Source: Rhizophagus clarus (taxonomy: Eukaryota > Glomeromycota > Glomeromycetes > Glomerales > Glomeraceae). From it: a stretch of 64,000 bases of DNA. The DNA is taken from contig BLAL01000306.1 in the NCBI GenBank assembly GCA_015698045.1, positions 372,001-436,000 of the forward strand, in the 5' to 3' direction. The notes below the pieces were generated by a model. That model made no database searches, was not told the origin of the DNA, and worked only from the letters and a program-made list of their open reading frames with translations. Positions within the stretch are counted from its first letter, which is position 1. Every line of letters starts with the position of its first letter. Shown here one piece after another: positions 14,863-26,003 of the stretch. The translations under genes were made by a program, and so were the position numbers.

Positions 14863-15285
14863 TATGTTGGATGACAGATTTTATAGAAAAAAAAAATTTT
14901 TTAAAAAAAAAGGGAAAAAAATGATTATTTATTTATTTATTTATTTATTTTTTTTTTTTTTTTTTTTTTTTTTCAAAGAAGCTGGGCTTTTATAAAATAT
15001 TCCACAAATTAAAAGTAACGTTCGAAAGATGTTATACAATGATTATAATTAGCCATAATCACATGTTCATATTTGAAGTCATGTGATTTGTAATTAAGCT
15101 TTCTGTAAATGTTAAGATAAAGTTAGTTCATTTCGTAATTTTTCGGAATCGTCTTTTTGATAATCAATAACTCTGGCTTTTTTTCATTTCAGAGACAAAA
15201 AAAAAAAAAACAGCAAATTTATGTCCGTAAGTGTAAATCTTTACAGTAAATCTAATTTAAGAAAAATGTAGCCTTAACTTTTTTT
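14863..15285. other. Spacer with (ATTT)n and long poly-T tract
   Basis: Upstream of the carrier start. Contains (ATTT)n at about 14922-14950 running into an uninterrupted T tract of about 24 bases (to 14973), and an A/T-rich tract at 14886-14922. No gene is seen. Confidence 0.6.
15262..15266 (-). terminator. RNA polymerase III terminator of tRNA-Leu
   Basis: On the minus strand the first run of five T after the tRNA 3' end lies here, about 20 nt past the discriminator base. Pol III normally stops at four or more T. Confidence 0.55.
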
Positions 15286-15369
15286 TGGTGACAGTGAGAT
15301 TCGAACTCACGCCCCATTGCTGAGACTGCGACCTGAACGCAGCGCCTTAGACCACTCGGCCATGTCACC
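15286..15369 (-). tRNA. tRNA-Leu, anticodon CAG
   Basis: Read on the minus strand, 5' GGTGACA pairs with TGTCACC as a 7-bp acceptor stem, with A as discriminator (base 15286). The D-arm contains TGGCCGAGTGGTC, the anticodon loop is TTCAGGT in a perfect stem (GCG/CGC), giving CAG at 34-36. A long variable arm (GTCTCAGCAATGGGGC) follows, typical of class-II tRNA-Leu, and the T-arm is GTGAG-TTCGAAT-CTCAC. No intron and no encoded CCA, as usual in eukaryotes. A-box and B-box are intact, so it should be expressed. Confidence 0.95.
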
Positions 15370-15764
15370 CTTATAGCAAGATTTCTTAAATTTGGAAACC
15401 TTTTATATATTTTAGTTTCATAATTTATAAGAAAATTTGGCAACTGCGAGGAATTTCAAAGAACTATCAGAAATAAAAGTGAATATTTAAATTTTATAGT
15501 AAATTTTGCCACCTCATATCACGTGAATCAAATTCTCCGCCCCAAATACGATTAGCGGTTCAAAAGATAATCATCAGCCACAAAATTAAATTGGCTGTTT
15601 ATTTTATATTTTATAACGAGCCGATTACAACATTTGTGTAATAAATTTATGCTTATTCGTAATTTCTTGGTTACAAATTCAGCCTGCCCTTGATTTACAT
15701 TTATGAATGAGACAAAACGGATTATCTTGAATTTTCTCTTGTTAATTTTTGTTGACGAGTAAAA
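15370..15764. promoter_or_regulatory. Upstream region of the C2-domain gene
   Basis: 395 bp between the tRNA 5' side and the C2 gene ATG. Contains a TCACGTGA palindrome at 15519-15526. Otherwise AT-rich. Confidence 0.4.
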
Positions 15765-16522
15765 ATGAGAGGAAAACTTGAAGTTCACATTGGTATTTAG
15801 CGTTTCAAAGTTAAATTTTGCACGAAAATATCTTTTTAATAATTCTAATTTGAATATACTTTGTACTCGTTTGTGCTCAACAGTTGAAGGTAAAGACATT
15901 AAAGATATGGATACCATTGGTATGTCATGATTCTTCTTGCAAAATTATTTTTATTGAATAACTATTAACAATTTAATTCTAACTTAATTGTAGGCAAAGG
16001 TATTTATTATTTTTAAGAGAAATCTTTAATTATTACGCATAAATAGCACTTTTTTTTGATAATAGGTGACCCATATGTTGAAATCTGGTTGGATAATGAT
16101 TCTAAGAAACATAAGACTGATGCTAGAAGTGGAACTGCTACTCCTGTTTGGGACAAGTTTTTCCATTAGTGAGTTTTTCCCGTTTGTATCTATTTTTTTT
16201 TTTTATTACACTCCAAGTTTTAATAATTCACGTGATTACAGTTTTGTCAATGGGCACAAAGAACTTAATATTAGAGTTCTTGACGAAGATGTTGTTACGG
16301 ATGAGTTGGTAAAAAAAAAAATAAATAAATGTTTATTTTTCTTTATTTTAATTATTTTTACTAAATAGTTATTTATTTCAGATTGGTTTAGCTAAAATTT
16401 CTCTTGATGAAGTGTATAAAAATCACTATGTTGATCAGTGGGTTGGTTTGCCAGATGAAAAAATTAGTGGTTCATGTAATGGTCAAGTCCGTGTAATTTT
16501 GGAATTTTGGCCAACTAGTTAA
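15765..16522 (+). CDS. Small single-C2-domain protein
   Basis: Six plus-strand exons (15765-15792, 15884-15919, 15994-15999, 16066-16168, 16242-16308, 16382-16522) sum to 381 nt, encoding 126 residues with one continuous frame. The protein is a single C2 domain: MRGKLEVHIVEGKDIKDMD, then the Ca2+-loop region IGKGDPYVEIWLD, then ATPVWDKFFHYF, then LNIRVLDEDVVTDELIG, ending GQVRVILEFWPTS. Asp residues in loop 1 (KDMD, GKGDPY) and loop 3 (LDEDVVTDE) suggest Ca2+ and phospholipid binding. The layout resembles stand-alone C2 proteins of plants and fungi that associate with membranes on Ca2+ signals. Exon 3 is a 6-nt microexon (GCAAAG) that completes the GKGDPY motif. Its exact partner or pathway is unknown. 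Confidence 0.88.
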
Positions 16523-16984
16523 TTTAAAATAATATTATTATTTTTATTTAACAAATTTTTATATATATTTATCTTTTTAAAATAAAATTTTTTTGCAAAT
16601 CATGTATTAAGTTAAACTTTTAGTCATAAATAAATGGTTTATTAGCCAGTAATTTATATATTTAAAATCTTATCACTAGTCGAAATAATCCAATTCAATC
16701 AAAAATCGGATTTCCGATTTTAGGCTGAATTGTTGCATATTGTCGGTCGAATTTTTTAGCGTTCAGATAAATTCAAAATAATCAAAATATTTTTTAATCA
16801 AAATCGGACAAAAATTCATCACCCGTCATTCACCATCCATAAATAATAAGCCAAGTCTATAAAAATAAAAAAATTTAAATTTCGAAGTTAAAATACCTTC
16901 GAAATTTACCATCTAGAAGATTAACAATGTTGATCTTTGCTCGCATATTGCCCGATTATAATATTCTACCCTACGCCTCGTGTT
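16523..16984. other. Spacer downstream of the C2 gene
   Basis: 462 bp, AT-rich. Contains a short inverted repeat (AATCGGATTTCCGATT, about 16704-16719). No gene is seen. Confidence 0.4.
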
Positions 16985-18062
16985 CTAATTGATAGGAAAG
17001 CTCAAAGCTAATCCTACAAAAAAAATAAAAAATAAAAAATAAAAAATAGTATGAAAAACGGTTAATTCGAATAAAGGATGTAAAGTTTCAAAAATTCGAA
17101 ACTTACCACCATAACCGAAACCTACAAAAAAAAAGAAGAAACGCTTTGTTTCTTCAATTAAAAAAAATACAAGTTCTGAAATTTGAAACCTATCATTCAC
17201 TTCCAAAAGTCCGGAATTCGGTAAGAAAACGAAACAGTTAGTAACTGTTTCACCAATTAAAAAAAAAATTCAAAGTTTCGATAGAAATTTACTATCTGCG
17301 TCAAAAAGTCTGGAACTCGGCAAAGATAAACCTTACAAAAAAAGAGATGGTTAGTAACCGTTTCTTCAACTAAAAAAAAAATTTGAAATTTCGAAATAGA
17401 AACTTACCCGGCCTATCCAATGAAAGTCCGAAGGGAAAGCTATAAAAAAAAAGAAGAGACGGTTAATTAAAAGTTTCTTCAATAAAAAAATTTAAAATAG
17501 AAACTTCGAAACTTACTTTGCCACTCCAGGAGAAACCATCTGACCCAGAAACCTACAAAAAAAAAAAAAAAACAAAGAAACGGTTAGTAAGCCGATTCTT
17601 TAATATTTTTAATAAAAGAAAAAAAAATAATTAAAATAAATCAAGTTTCGGAAGATGACATTATCTTTCAAAACTTAAAAGAAATTTGTTTCGAAAGTAA
17701 CAATTATTACCTTCGAAACTTATGGTAGGATCCCGTCTGAAGTCCCTACAAAAATAAAGAGGTAGAAATGTTAAATCATTTTTTTTTTAAAAAAAAAAAT
17801 ATAAACCGTCTCGAAGTATATATATAACTTCGAAACTTACCGCTCATAATTTACCATCAAAAAAGTCACAGAACCTATAAGTAATATAAAAAGAAAAAAC
17901 GTTAATGTTAACAAAATGTTTTTTTATAAAGACTTTAGAAAATCATTTCAGAACTTGCTCCTCTACCAAAGTCATGCGCATCCAAATACCTCAAAGAAAT
18001 GGATGTCTAAAGAAAAAAAAGAAAATAACAAAACGTTAATAATCGTTTCGTTAAAAAAAAAA

Positions 18063-18094
<32 letters not shown>

Positions 18095-18600
18095 TAAAAG
18101 CCGATATACATCCACTTCCAGAAATCTGAATAGCCATCGCTTTTTCATTAATTATTCAGAGAGTCAAATTCTTCATTTTAAGTTCTGATGATATTCGCGT
18201 TCAAGAGATCCGGAGCGGAAAACTGCCTAAAAAAGAAAAAAACACGAACTGTTAGAAACTGTTCGTGAAAATAAAGATCAAAGGAAAAAAAATAAACTTA
18301 CTAGAAATCCAAATGACTAGCCGTCTAAAAAAGAAACATCGAAAGTTTCTAAACGTTTCGTTAAAGAGAAGGAAGGAATGGGAAAGAGAAAGGATAGGAA
18401 AAGGGAAAGTTGGAGAGGAGAAAGGGAAAGAGTGAAAAAGAGAGAGCCATAAATAGTTATTAATTTTTTTTCATTAACTGAGTAAATAGGATTTTTAAAC
18501 AAAAAAAACCCACCTGAAAAAAAAAAGAAAAAAAAATACGAACAATAGTAATGTTCGTTAAATATAAAAAATTGAAAAATCTTTACCTGCCGATATTCCA
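16985..18600 (-). repeat. Array A of exon/intron-like modules (minus sense)
   Basis: About ten modules of about 90-150 bp. Read on the minus strand, each has an acceptor-like end (TTTTTTTGTAG or TTTTTTCAG), a short segment of 15-40 nt, a donor (GTAAGTTTCGAA is common), an A/T-rich intron-like body, and a hairpin carrying TTACTAA about 20 nt before the next acceptor. Clear segments lie at 17521-17555 (donor and acceptor both perfect), 17408-17440, 17103-17124 (about 15 nt), 17845-17880 and 18300-18328. Clear hairpins lie at 17231-17251, 18243-18267 and 18538-18558. The last segment would encode GLALSFPIN and a stop at 16985. No coherent protein is obtained by joining the segments, so this is either a decayed gene of duplicated exons or a structural repeat. 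Confidence 0.6.
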
Positions 18601-19081
18601 CATCCGAATATGTTTTACCGGATATAGGAAACAGATATCGATAGAAGTTTGAGGCGAAGGATGTCAAAGTTTAAGACCAGGGATCACTTACTCTGACATC
18701 ACTTTCTTCATCGACAGACAAGTACAGAACGCTAACAAATACGACTACGGAAAATAATTCCGGGGGAAATAGCGCTGATGAAGATAAAGTTAAAGGTAAA
18801 GAAGAAGCAGGAGATGAGGATGATGATGCCGAGACGATGGAAGTATTAAAGAAAGTTCGTGATACACTACCCAATAGGAGGAAAATGGAGCCTGGTGACG
18901 AAATTTCTTCCAAAGAGCAAGAAATTAATCTTTCTGTTTCTTCTAAGCTATCAATGATCAAAAGATTTAAGATCCATCAGTTTAAAGGTGGAAAGAATAT
19001 ATTGCGAAGTACGAAAAAATTGAAGTTGATGAAAAAAGTAGGGAATTTAAGGATTTTGCTGAAGCGGTCGCGATGGAATAG
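18590..19081 (+). pseudogene. Decayed coding region of unknown family
   Basis: Codon-like plus-strand sequence runs through three frames. 18590-18710 reads ADIPHPNMFYRI, a stop, then ETDIDRSLRRRMSKF. 18671-18980 reads SLSSSTDKYRTLTNTTTENN and EVLKKVRDTLPNRRKMEPGD. 18990-19081 reads EYIAKYEKIEVDEKSREFKD and ends AVAME, stop. Acidic/basic composition and the loss of stops in successive frames suggest one former gene with a stop and at least two frame changes, or a mis-spliced view of a real one. I do not recognise the family. The Ser-rich minus-strand frame over it looks like its complement. Confidence 0.35.
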
Positions 19082-20193
19082 GGTCGTTAGAGTAGTCAGA
19101 TTAGTAGTTATGGTGATTTGTATTGTGTATTAATTATTCATGTATTAGATGGACGTATACAGTATATACTTTCATATGTACGCGTCGGGTATGTTTATGT
19201 GCCAGGACAATTTACAATAAGAAAAAAAAAAATATTTTTAAAAAAAGAATTAAAAAAAAACGAACAGTCAGTAATGTTCGTTAAAATAAAAAATCATAAA
19301 TTATTTTCTTTACTTGCCAAAATTTCACGCCTAGGGCTCAAAGCAGCAAGAAGAAAACTTTTAGTAACATTTCGCCTAGTACTTTGTTGAAAAGTACTAA
19401 GACAAGAAGACAAGGGAAATTATGAAGGAAAAGGAAAGGACGAAAGGAAATGAAAAACGAAGGAAAGGAGAAGAACAAAGGAAAATTGAAGAACGGGGTT
19501 TTTCGTTAAACTTTAATTAAACTGTTGATTATGTGATACGCGACGCGACGTTCAATTAATAAATATACCATTCTCTAACCGTAGATCATTACTAATTGAG
19601 GTCAGATCTTTAGAGTAGTAGTATTATCTATTATAATGAGAAATAATATGAATTTGTATGTTCGCTAACTAATATCTGATTATAAAAATAAAAATAAAAA
19701 TGAGAAATAATATGAAAATAAAATATTTACTGTATTTCGATTTAATTGATCTAAAATTTAATGATTAATTAACTTATAAATATGATAAGTTTAAACCATT
19801 TAAACCTATTCAATTTTATAATAATAATCTTTAATCTAATTTTACTCAAAAGTTGAAATTATTGCCAATTAAAATTTTAAAAATTATTTCAAATTTCTAA
19901 TTAACAAAATAATATATATTCCATTATTAAAATTTACTGATAAGAACTAGGAATTATACAACTTTTTTATTAAATTGAAGCATTTAAGAAATCCCTACCA
20001 ATAAATATTCATAAATTTTGTTCTAATGTATTTTGAGTGTAATTATAGAAACTGTGTAAATGTACCTTACTTACCGTTTATTACATTTTCAATACAAATT
20101 ATTTTACAAATGATTTATTGTATATTATTTCTATATCTATAATTAAATAATATTCTATTCTCAATTTCTTATAAATAAAGCATTAACACTAAA
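19082..20193. other. AT-rich spacer with one stray branch-site hairpin
   Basis: Contains a further hairpin of the array-A type at about 19259-19281 (minus sense CGAACATTACTGACTGTTCG), then an A/G-rich stretch (19400-19500) and plain AT-rich DNA. No gene is seen. Confidence 0.4.
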
Positions 20194-20922
20194 TTATTCC
20201 AATTTCTTTAAACTTATAAATAAAGCATTAGCATCCACAATTACCATGCCTTCTAAATTTTCTAAAGTCCCTTCAACGTATCCTTTCCTTCTTTCTAATT
20301 TTGTAGTTTTACTACGTCCAATTACAATTTGATTTGTCTTACATGGTTTACGAAAATTTACATGTAAATAAGCAGTAGCACCGTTTTTATCCGGCAAACA
20401 AGGAATGACCTAAGAAAAAAATGAAAAGATGAAATAATTGTGAAATCAATCCATTTTCTAAACAGTTATTACTTACAGTTCTTGCTAACAATTCATCCAT
20501 TATAGTTGATAAAAATCCACCTTAAGAAAAAGGAACAAAATATTATAACATATTTTTGAAAAAGGTTTAATATAATCATTTTAAATACCATGAACAATTC
20601 CATTATGCCCACACACATGATCTCCAATATGCAAAATAGTAATGCATTCTTTTTTTTCCTCAGAAGAGAAAATTAAAGGTCTAACGATAACTTTTCCTTC
20701 CCCGCTTAAAGTTCCAGCAGTCAAATGATGACTTAAACGATCTTCTGAAATATGTTCATAGGCTCTTGATTCTTTATATGATGGATCATTTTTTAATTCT
20801 TTCACGATCGGTAATGAAAAAATTTGTTGTTCAATTGAATATCGTTGTTCTTCGATATGAAAGTTGTCTTGCAAATTAGGATTACATAAATATTTTGTTG
20901 GACTGGTTATCGCAGTTGACAT
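20194..20922 (-). CDS. HotDog-fold acyl-CoA thioesterase (THEM4/PaaI-like)
   Basis: Three minus-strand exons. The first starts MSTAITSPTKYLCNPNLQDN at 20922. Exon 2 is about 20478-20523 and the last exon ends FISLKKLE with TAA at 20194. The splice at GGT-GGA reconstitutes HVCGHNGIVHGGFLSTIMDE, the HGG-containing active-site helix of the PaaI/THEM4 branch of hotdog thioesterases, with the preceding HIGDHVCGHNG strand. The second half (AYLHVNFRKPCKTNQIVIGR ... GYVEGTLENLEG) is the usual beta-sheet. Length of about 215 residues fits fungal THEM4-like proteins. It probably hydrolyses acyl-CoA, in cytosol or mitochondria; the substrate cannot be told from sequence. Confidence 0.82.
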
Positions 20923-21737
20923 TTTTGATTAAATAAGATGATAAATTAGTAAATCTCAAATTTTCAAAATGAAAGGATTAACGTCATTTATATATTCGAA
21001 ATAAACAGGATAAATTATTTCGTAAAAATGATACGGGAAAATGGTATATGCGCTCGGCTTGTCGGATTTCGTAAAATATTTTCCGATTGGTTTTAATAAA
21101 ATGTGCGTAATTTAAAATACTTAAATTGTCTAAAAAAGAAATGTCAAAAATTAAGTGATCAACGGGCGTGATCCGAATCATAATATCATATCATGTGAAA
21201 ATAATCCTTAAATTATTTACAATGCAATGATTACTGCGGTTAGAAAAATTTTAAATGAAGATCTAAACTGGATTCCAAAAAACTTTTGTTGGGGAGAAAT
21301 CATTTTTTTACCCCAAATTAAATTTTTTTTAATTAACCCCAAAAAATGGTAATAATTTAACAATACATCTGTTTTTTAAATTTCCACGCGGCTAACACGT
21401 GAATCTTTATTTATGTCAAATAAAAAATAAACTAGTATAAAGAGAAAATGTGGTTAGAAAGTTTTTGGGGATAAGATTTAGACATAATTAAGATTGTGAT
21501 ATACGTTTGCTATTATATATGAATGTCTTTTTTTTTTTTTTGCCCGCGTAAAAAATAAAAAACACATTGTTTCTTTTTACAATTGTTTACGATTGTTACG
21601 ATTGTTTAAATATAATCGGAGATTCGAGAATAATAATTATACATGAAGGAGAAGATTTCCATTATTATTAAAAATAAACATATATATATATATATATAAA
21701 TAAATCCTTAATAACTTTACTCTGAAAAATAATCATC
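20923..21737. promoter_or_regulatory. Divergent spacer between thioesterase and ELO elongase
   Basis: 815 bp between the two starts. It includes ACACGTGAATC at about 21398, a T tract at 21529-21540 and a (TA)n run at about 21682-21698 just before the elongase ATG. Two lipid-metabolism genes sharing this spacer could be co-regulated; that is inference. Confidence 0.4.
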
Positions 21738-22748
21738 ATGGAACAATTATTTTCTCGTAATTCAACGGCGCCAACACCAAAAGGAATTCCATTTCCTGAA
21801 TATTATCCGTATGTCATGGATTATAGATTTCCATTGACAGTGGCTTCTCTTTACATAGTTTCAGTATCTTTGTTAAATCCGAATTCTAATGCAGTTTCTC
21901 GCATAGTAGCAAAACAAAAAGGTATTAAAGAAACAAATACAAAAAGCACACCTCTAATGACTAGTTTCGTATTCTTGCATAACTTGGCTTTGTGCGTGTT
22001 TAGTGTAATTACTTTTATTAACATGGGAAGTGCATTTGTTATGAATTTTAAAAATCATAGAGATAATTTTACCGATGCCGTAAGTTATTTCGAATTGATT
22101 TATCGATTATAAAAATTAAACATTGTCACTTATCATTTCAAATTATATATAGTATTGCGATCGTGATAGTTCATTGTGGAATAGTGCCCTCGGTTATTGG
22201 GGTTACTTCTTTTATCTATCAAAATGTGTGTATAAATATTTCTTGCTTATAATTTTGAATGCTCCTCCTTACTTGTATTAATACTTACTTATTATGTATT
22301 ATTTCATTTAGTTTATGAAGTTGTTGACACAATCATCATCCTCTTAAAAGGACGCCGTTCGTCATTCCTTCAAACATATCATCATGCAGGTGCAATGATA
22401 ACGATGTGGAGCGGCATGAACTTTAAAGCTCCTCCGATTTGGATCTTTGTTGTCTTTAACTCATTCATTCATTCTATAATGTATGCATATTATGCGGCAA
22501 CTTGTGTCGGTTTATCTCCTCCAGGAAAACAATATTTAACTACAATGCAAATAACTCAATTTTTAATTGGAACACCATTGGCTATTTCGTATTTATTTGT
22601 CGACAATTGTTTAACTGATACGGCTCGTTTTGCCACTTATATTAATGTTGCGTATTTGTTACCATTAACTCTGTTATTTATTAACTTTGCTAAAAATATG
22701 TATGGTAATAAAAATAAGACTTTTAAGAAGGTCAAGAAGATTGATTAA
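21738..22748 (+). CDS. ELO-family very-long-chain fatty acid elongase (3-ketoacyl-CoA synthase)
   Basis: Three exons (21738-22079, 22153-22225, 22312-22748) total 852 nt, giving 283 residues. The start is MEQLFSRNSTAPTPKG. The catalytic histidine box region reads FLQTYHHAGAM, matching the HXXHH-type motif, and is preceded by YEVVDTIIILLKGRRSS, the ELO KxxExxDT-like block. Further blocks are WIFVVFNSFIHSIMYAYYA and a terminal lysine-rich KNKTFKKVKKID, a likely ER-retention (di-lysine-like) tail. Several hydrophobic helices give the seven-span layout of ELO proteins. It would condense malonyl-CoA with acyl-CoA in the ER. Chain-length specificity is not readable. Confidence 0.92.
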
Positions 22749-23599
22749 AGAGTGAAAGAATAGTATAGATTACATTTAGATATATTCTCTACATACATAT
22801 TTTGTAATAATGCATATGTCGACAAATCCGGGTTTGGGTCTATAATTTTGCCTAAAAATTTGATCCGGATTCGGTCTATCTGCTGTAACTAGTAAATAAA
22901 AATAATACGCCAAATTTTTTCATTTATCTCCCCTGATCACCAATTATGTAATCACAATTATTCGAATGAGGCAAAAAATTTCCTTCTCGACTTTTCTCGG
23001 CCCATGCATGATTACGTATGACAATTACTTTTGACAGACGCGAAAAGAAGATACTATTAATAAATAGGTTAATATTTAATATTTTAAAACTTGATATTTA
23101 TATATGAAAAGTATTTTTTTTTTTTTTTTTATTTCAAACATTTTTGCATGCATATCTTGACCGTCAAGAACGTAATTTTTGCATCATTAAGTATAGCATA
23201 AAATTGAATAGCTTATTTTGATAAAATCAATTCTGGCTTATTTTCAGTCATCCAGGATATTTATAGTATTTTTAAATAATAAAAATTCTAATTAATTAAT
23301 TATATTAGTTAATTAATACTTTTTTTTAAAAAAAAATAATATTAATTTTAATATATTTAATATATTATTTATTAATACTAATTTTAATAATATAAAATTA
23401 CTATTATTAAATAAAATTTAATAAAAAGAATATAATAAACTAAAGAACTAATTTTTTAAGATTAACTCTATTCTTATAGTTTAAGGTTAAAAACTAGAAT
23501 GCTATTATAAACATAATAATAAATAAAAATCAAATTTATATATAAAAATATTATTTAAGACTTAAATTCATTTATTAAAGAAAATTTTACTCTAAAAAT
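22749..23599. other. Convergent AT-rich spacer
   Basis: 851 bp between ELO and the omega-amidase gene. A T tract lies at about 23107-23128 and the rest is nearly pure AT (23260-23480). No gene is seen. Confidence 0.5.
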
Positions 23600-25217
23600 T
23601 TACTTATTAGCAACTATATTAGGGTATAAATCAAATCTTCTTTGTGATGATACTGGTATTGATTGTCTTATTACTTTAATTTGTTCCACATCTAAAAAAA
23701 TTTGAAATGTAAAAAAAAAATCATATTAAACAAAATTTTTATATAACTTCTTACCAATATCAGAATAAATAATTGCTTCCTCATGTTCTGTAGTTGCAAG
23801 AATTTGTCCACTAAAATATAACATTTAAAGTAATAAGTTTCATAATAAACATCAAAGTATGAAGCAATGTGCTAAACTCACTTTGGATCAACTATAGTAG
23901 AGTGTCCCCATGCATGATAAGCTGCTGACATATCTCGAGCAGGTGAACACGTAGCCACAAAAAACTATAATAAATAATTTTCAATTCACAACATTCATAT
24001 AAGAGCTAAATACTAAAAATTTTAAATAAAGTATTTACTTGATTATCAACTGCTCTAGCCCTTTGTAATACTGTTATTTAAAAAAAAAAAAAAAAACAAA
24101 AAAATCATTATGTTATATTAAATAAATTGAATTATTTTTTAAAAACTTACGCTCCCAATGTAATGGACCAGTTGTAAGGTTAAATGCTCCCGGATATATC
24201 ATTGCAATACATCCTATCAAAAGTAAATCATGAAATCAACACAATTTATAGAATCATCCATTAGTAAGAATAGATTATACCTTTTCTAGCAGCAATCATA
24301 GCCATTTCCGGAAATCTCATATCGTAACAAATTCCAATTCCAATCTTTCCGTAATCTATTTAAATTGACATTAGATAATTGAAAAATGATTATGAAATTA
24401 AAAAATAAATTATTGACAAACCAGTTTCAAACTGTGTCAAAGAATTTCCAGGGGACAATGTTTCACTTTCTTGAAATTTTATCTTCCCTGGAATGTTGAT
24501 ATCAAATAAATGAACTTTGCGATGCTTTGCAATTAAATTTCCTAACAAAAAGATCAAATTATTATTCAGAATCAATAATCAATTATTGTGATTGACATCA
24601 AAATCAGTTACCTTCGGTATCGTACACTAGACAAGTATTATATAATTTTCCCGATGAATCCTCTCGTTCTGGGATAGATCCTTTAAAATCAAATGAATTT
24701 AACATTAGATTGAATGAAATCATGTAACATGAATCGACCTATAAAGGTTATTTACCCCCAACAACAAATGCTTTGGCTTCCTAACAAGAATCAAAATTAA
24801 TTGAATGATTAAATTAATAAATAATTAGTTGATTTAATTTACCTTCGCAACTTCAGAAAGAGCTTTCGCACTTTCTCCTTGTGGAATATTCTCTGCATAG
24901 TCTGCAAAATATTGCGTTCCATAAGGTGAATTAAAACATTCCTAATATAAGATTTGTTAATAAATAAATAAATAAATAATAAAAAACAAATTGGCTTAAC
25001 TAGATACCGGCAAAACAATAACTTTAGCACCATTCCTCGAAGCTTCCAAAATTTTGTTTTTAGCCTTTAATAAATTGACAGCTTTATCAGACGTAACACT
25101 TAATTGAATACATGCAAGCTTGAAAGAATTAGACATTGTGGATAAAAAATTCTTATGTTGAAAAGAATGAATTTTAGGTTTTATTAAAACCGCGGATAAT
25201 AGTTGACGTGAAAACAT
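23600..25217 (-). CDS. Omega-amidase / nitrilase-superfamily hydrolase (NIT2-like)
   Basis: The minus-strand gene has about nine short exons, start [20 protein letters not shown] at 25217, stop at 23600-23602. The catalytic triad of the nitrilase fold is visible: Glu in [13 protein letters not shown], Lys in [10 protein letters not shown], and Cys in [15 protein letters not shown]. Other conserved parts are [33 protein letters not shown] and [19 protein letters not shown]. These match NIT2/Nit3 omega-amidases, which hydrolyse alpha-ketoglutaramate and alpha-ketosuccinamate after glutamine or asparagine transamination. The first 27 residues are basic and Ser/Gln-rich and could be a mitochondrial presequence; an internal Met ([11 protein letters not shown]) would give a cytosolic form. 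Length from that Met is about 275 residues, normal for the family. Confidence 0.9.
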
Positions 25218-26003
25218 GGGTAGCTACAGAACAAAATTTTGTAAATTGCTAAATTATCATGTGATTGTTCTTATCATCATATCACTAAAAATTTCTCACA
25301 TGCTAAACTTTTAACAGATATTGAGTGAACTTATCTGTTATTGTGTCCGAGCATCTAAATAAATTATAATAATCGAGTATTCGTTTATTCGTTTAAGCCT
25401 GTTTAAGCCTGCAAAATGTATTCGATGTATTCGAGTAATTGATTTCCTTTTATAGTAATTATCAACATAATTCCGGTTGATATTAATGACATTAATTCTG
25501 CAAAAATTGAAATTTTGAATTTTTAATTATGCTATATTAAGTAAACGAGTACTCCAAGATTATCGTTAATTATTTCATGATTCCCAATCACTAACTATTG
25601 TAATAATCTTGTAATACATAAGTTTACCCGTACCTTGCACTTGACTGGAAGTAGATTGGAAGCGGCTTTTGTTATTCTAATGAAGAATGGAATATATGTC
25701 AAGTTAAGTTAGAATGGCGTAACACATTTGTAACCACTACTGAGCGCCCAAGGATTAACCAATTATGATCGAGAAAAACTAGAGAACATAAATTTTACAT
25801 ATAGTTGCGACCAAGTTTGTAAGTTGTAGCCTTATAACATCAAAATTACAACGTAGCAAATATTATTTATTCAAATAACAAATTTGCATTTAAACAACTT
25901 CTCTTTGCCCTGAAACTTTAATCAAACATTTCTTTTTACTTCCTCATCTTGACTAATCTTTCTTCCCAGCTATATATATCTGACTACCCCATTGAAAAAA
26001 AAA
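25218..26003. promoter_or_regulatory. Divergent spacer: omega-amidase and antizyme promoters
   Basis: 786 bp between the two starts. A TATATATAT element at about 25970-25980 lies about 30 bp before the antizyme ATG. The middle part is of higher complexity than most spacers, but no coding frame is convincing. Confidence 0.4.

Noticed and set aside
17007..18600. Regularly spaced palindromes resembling a CRISPR array
   Set aside because: Spacing is irregular, palindromes differ in stem sequence, the sequence between them is related and not unique, and the genome is eukaryotic. The branch-site/intron reading explains position and loop conservation better.
18671..18961. Ser-rich minus-strand frame of 96 codons
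   Set aside because: Composition looks like the complement of the acidic/basic plus-strand pseudogene. The apparent donor at its end does not lead to a credible next exon.
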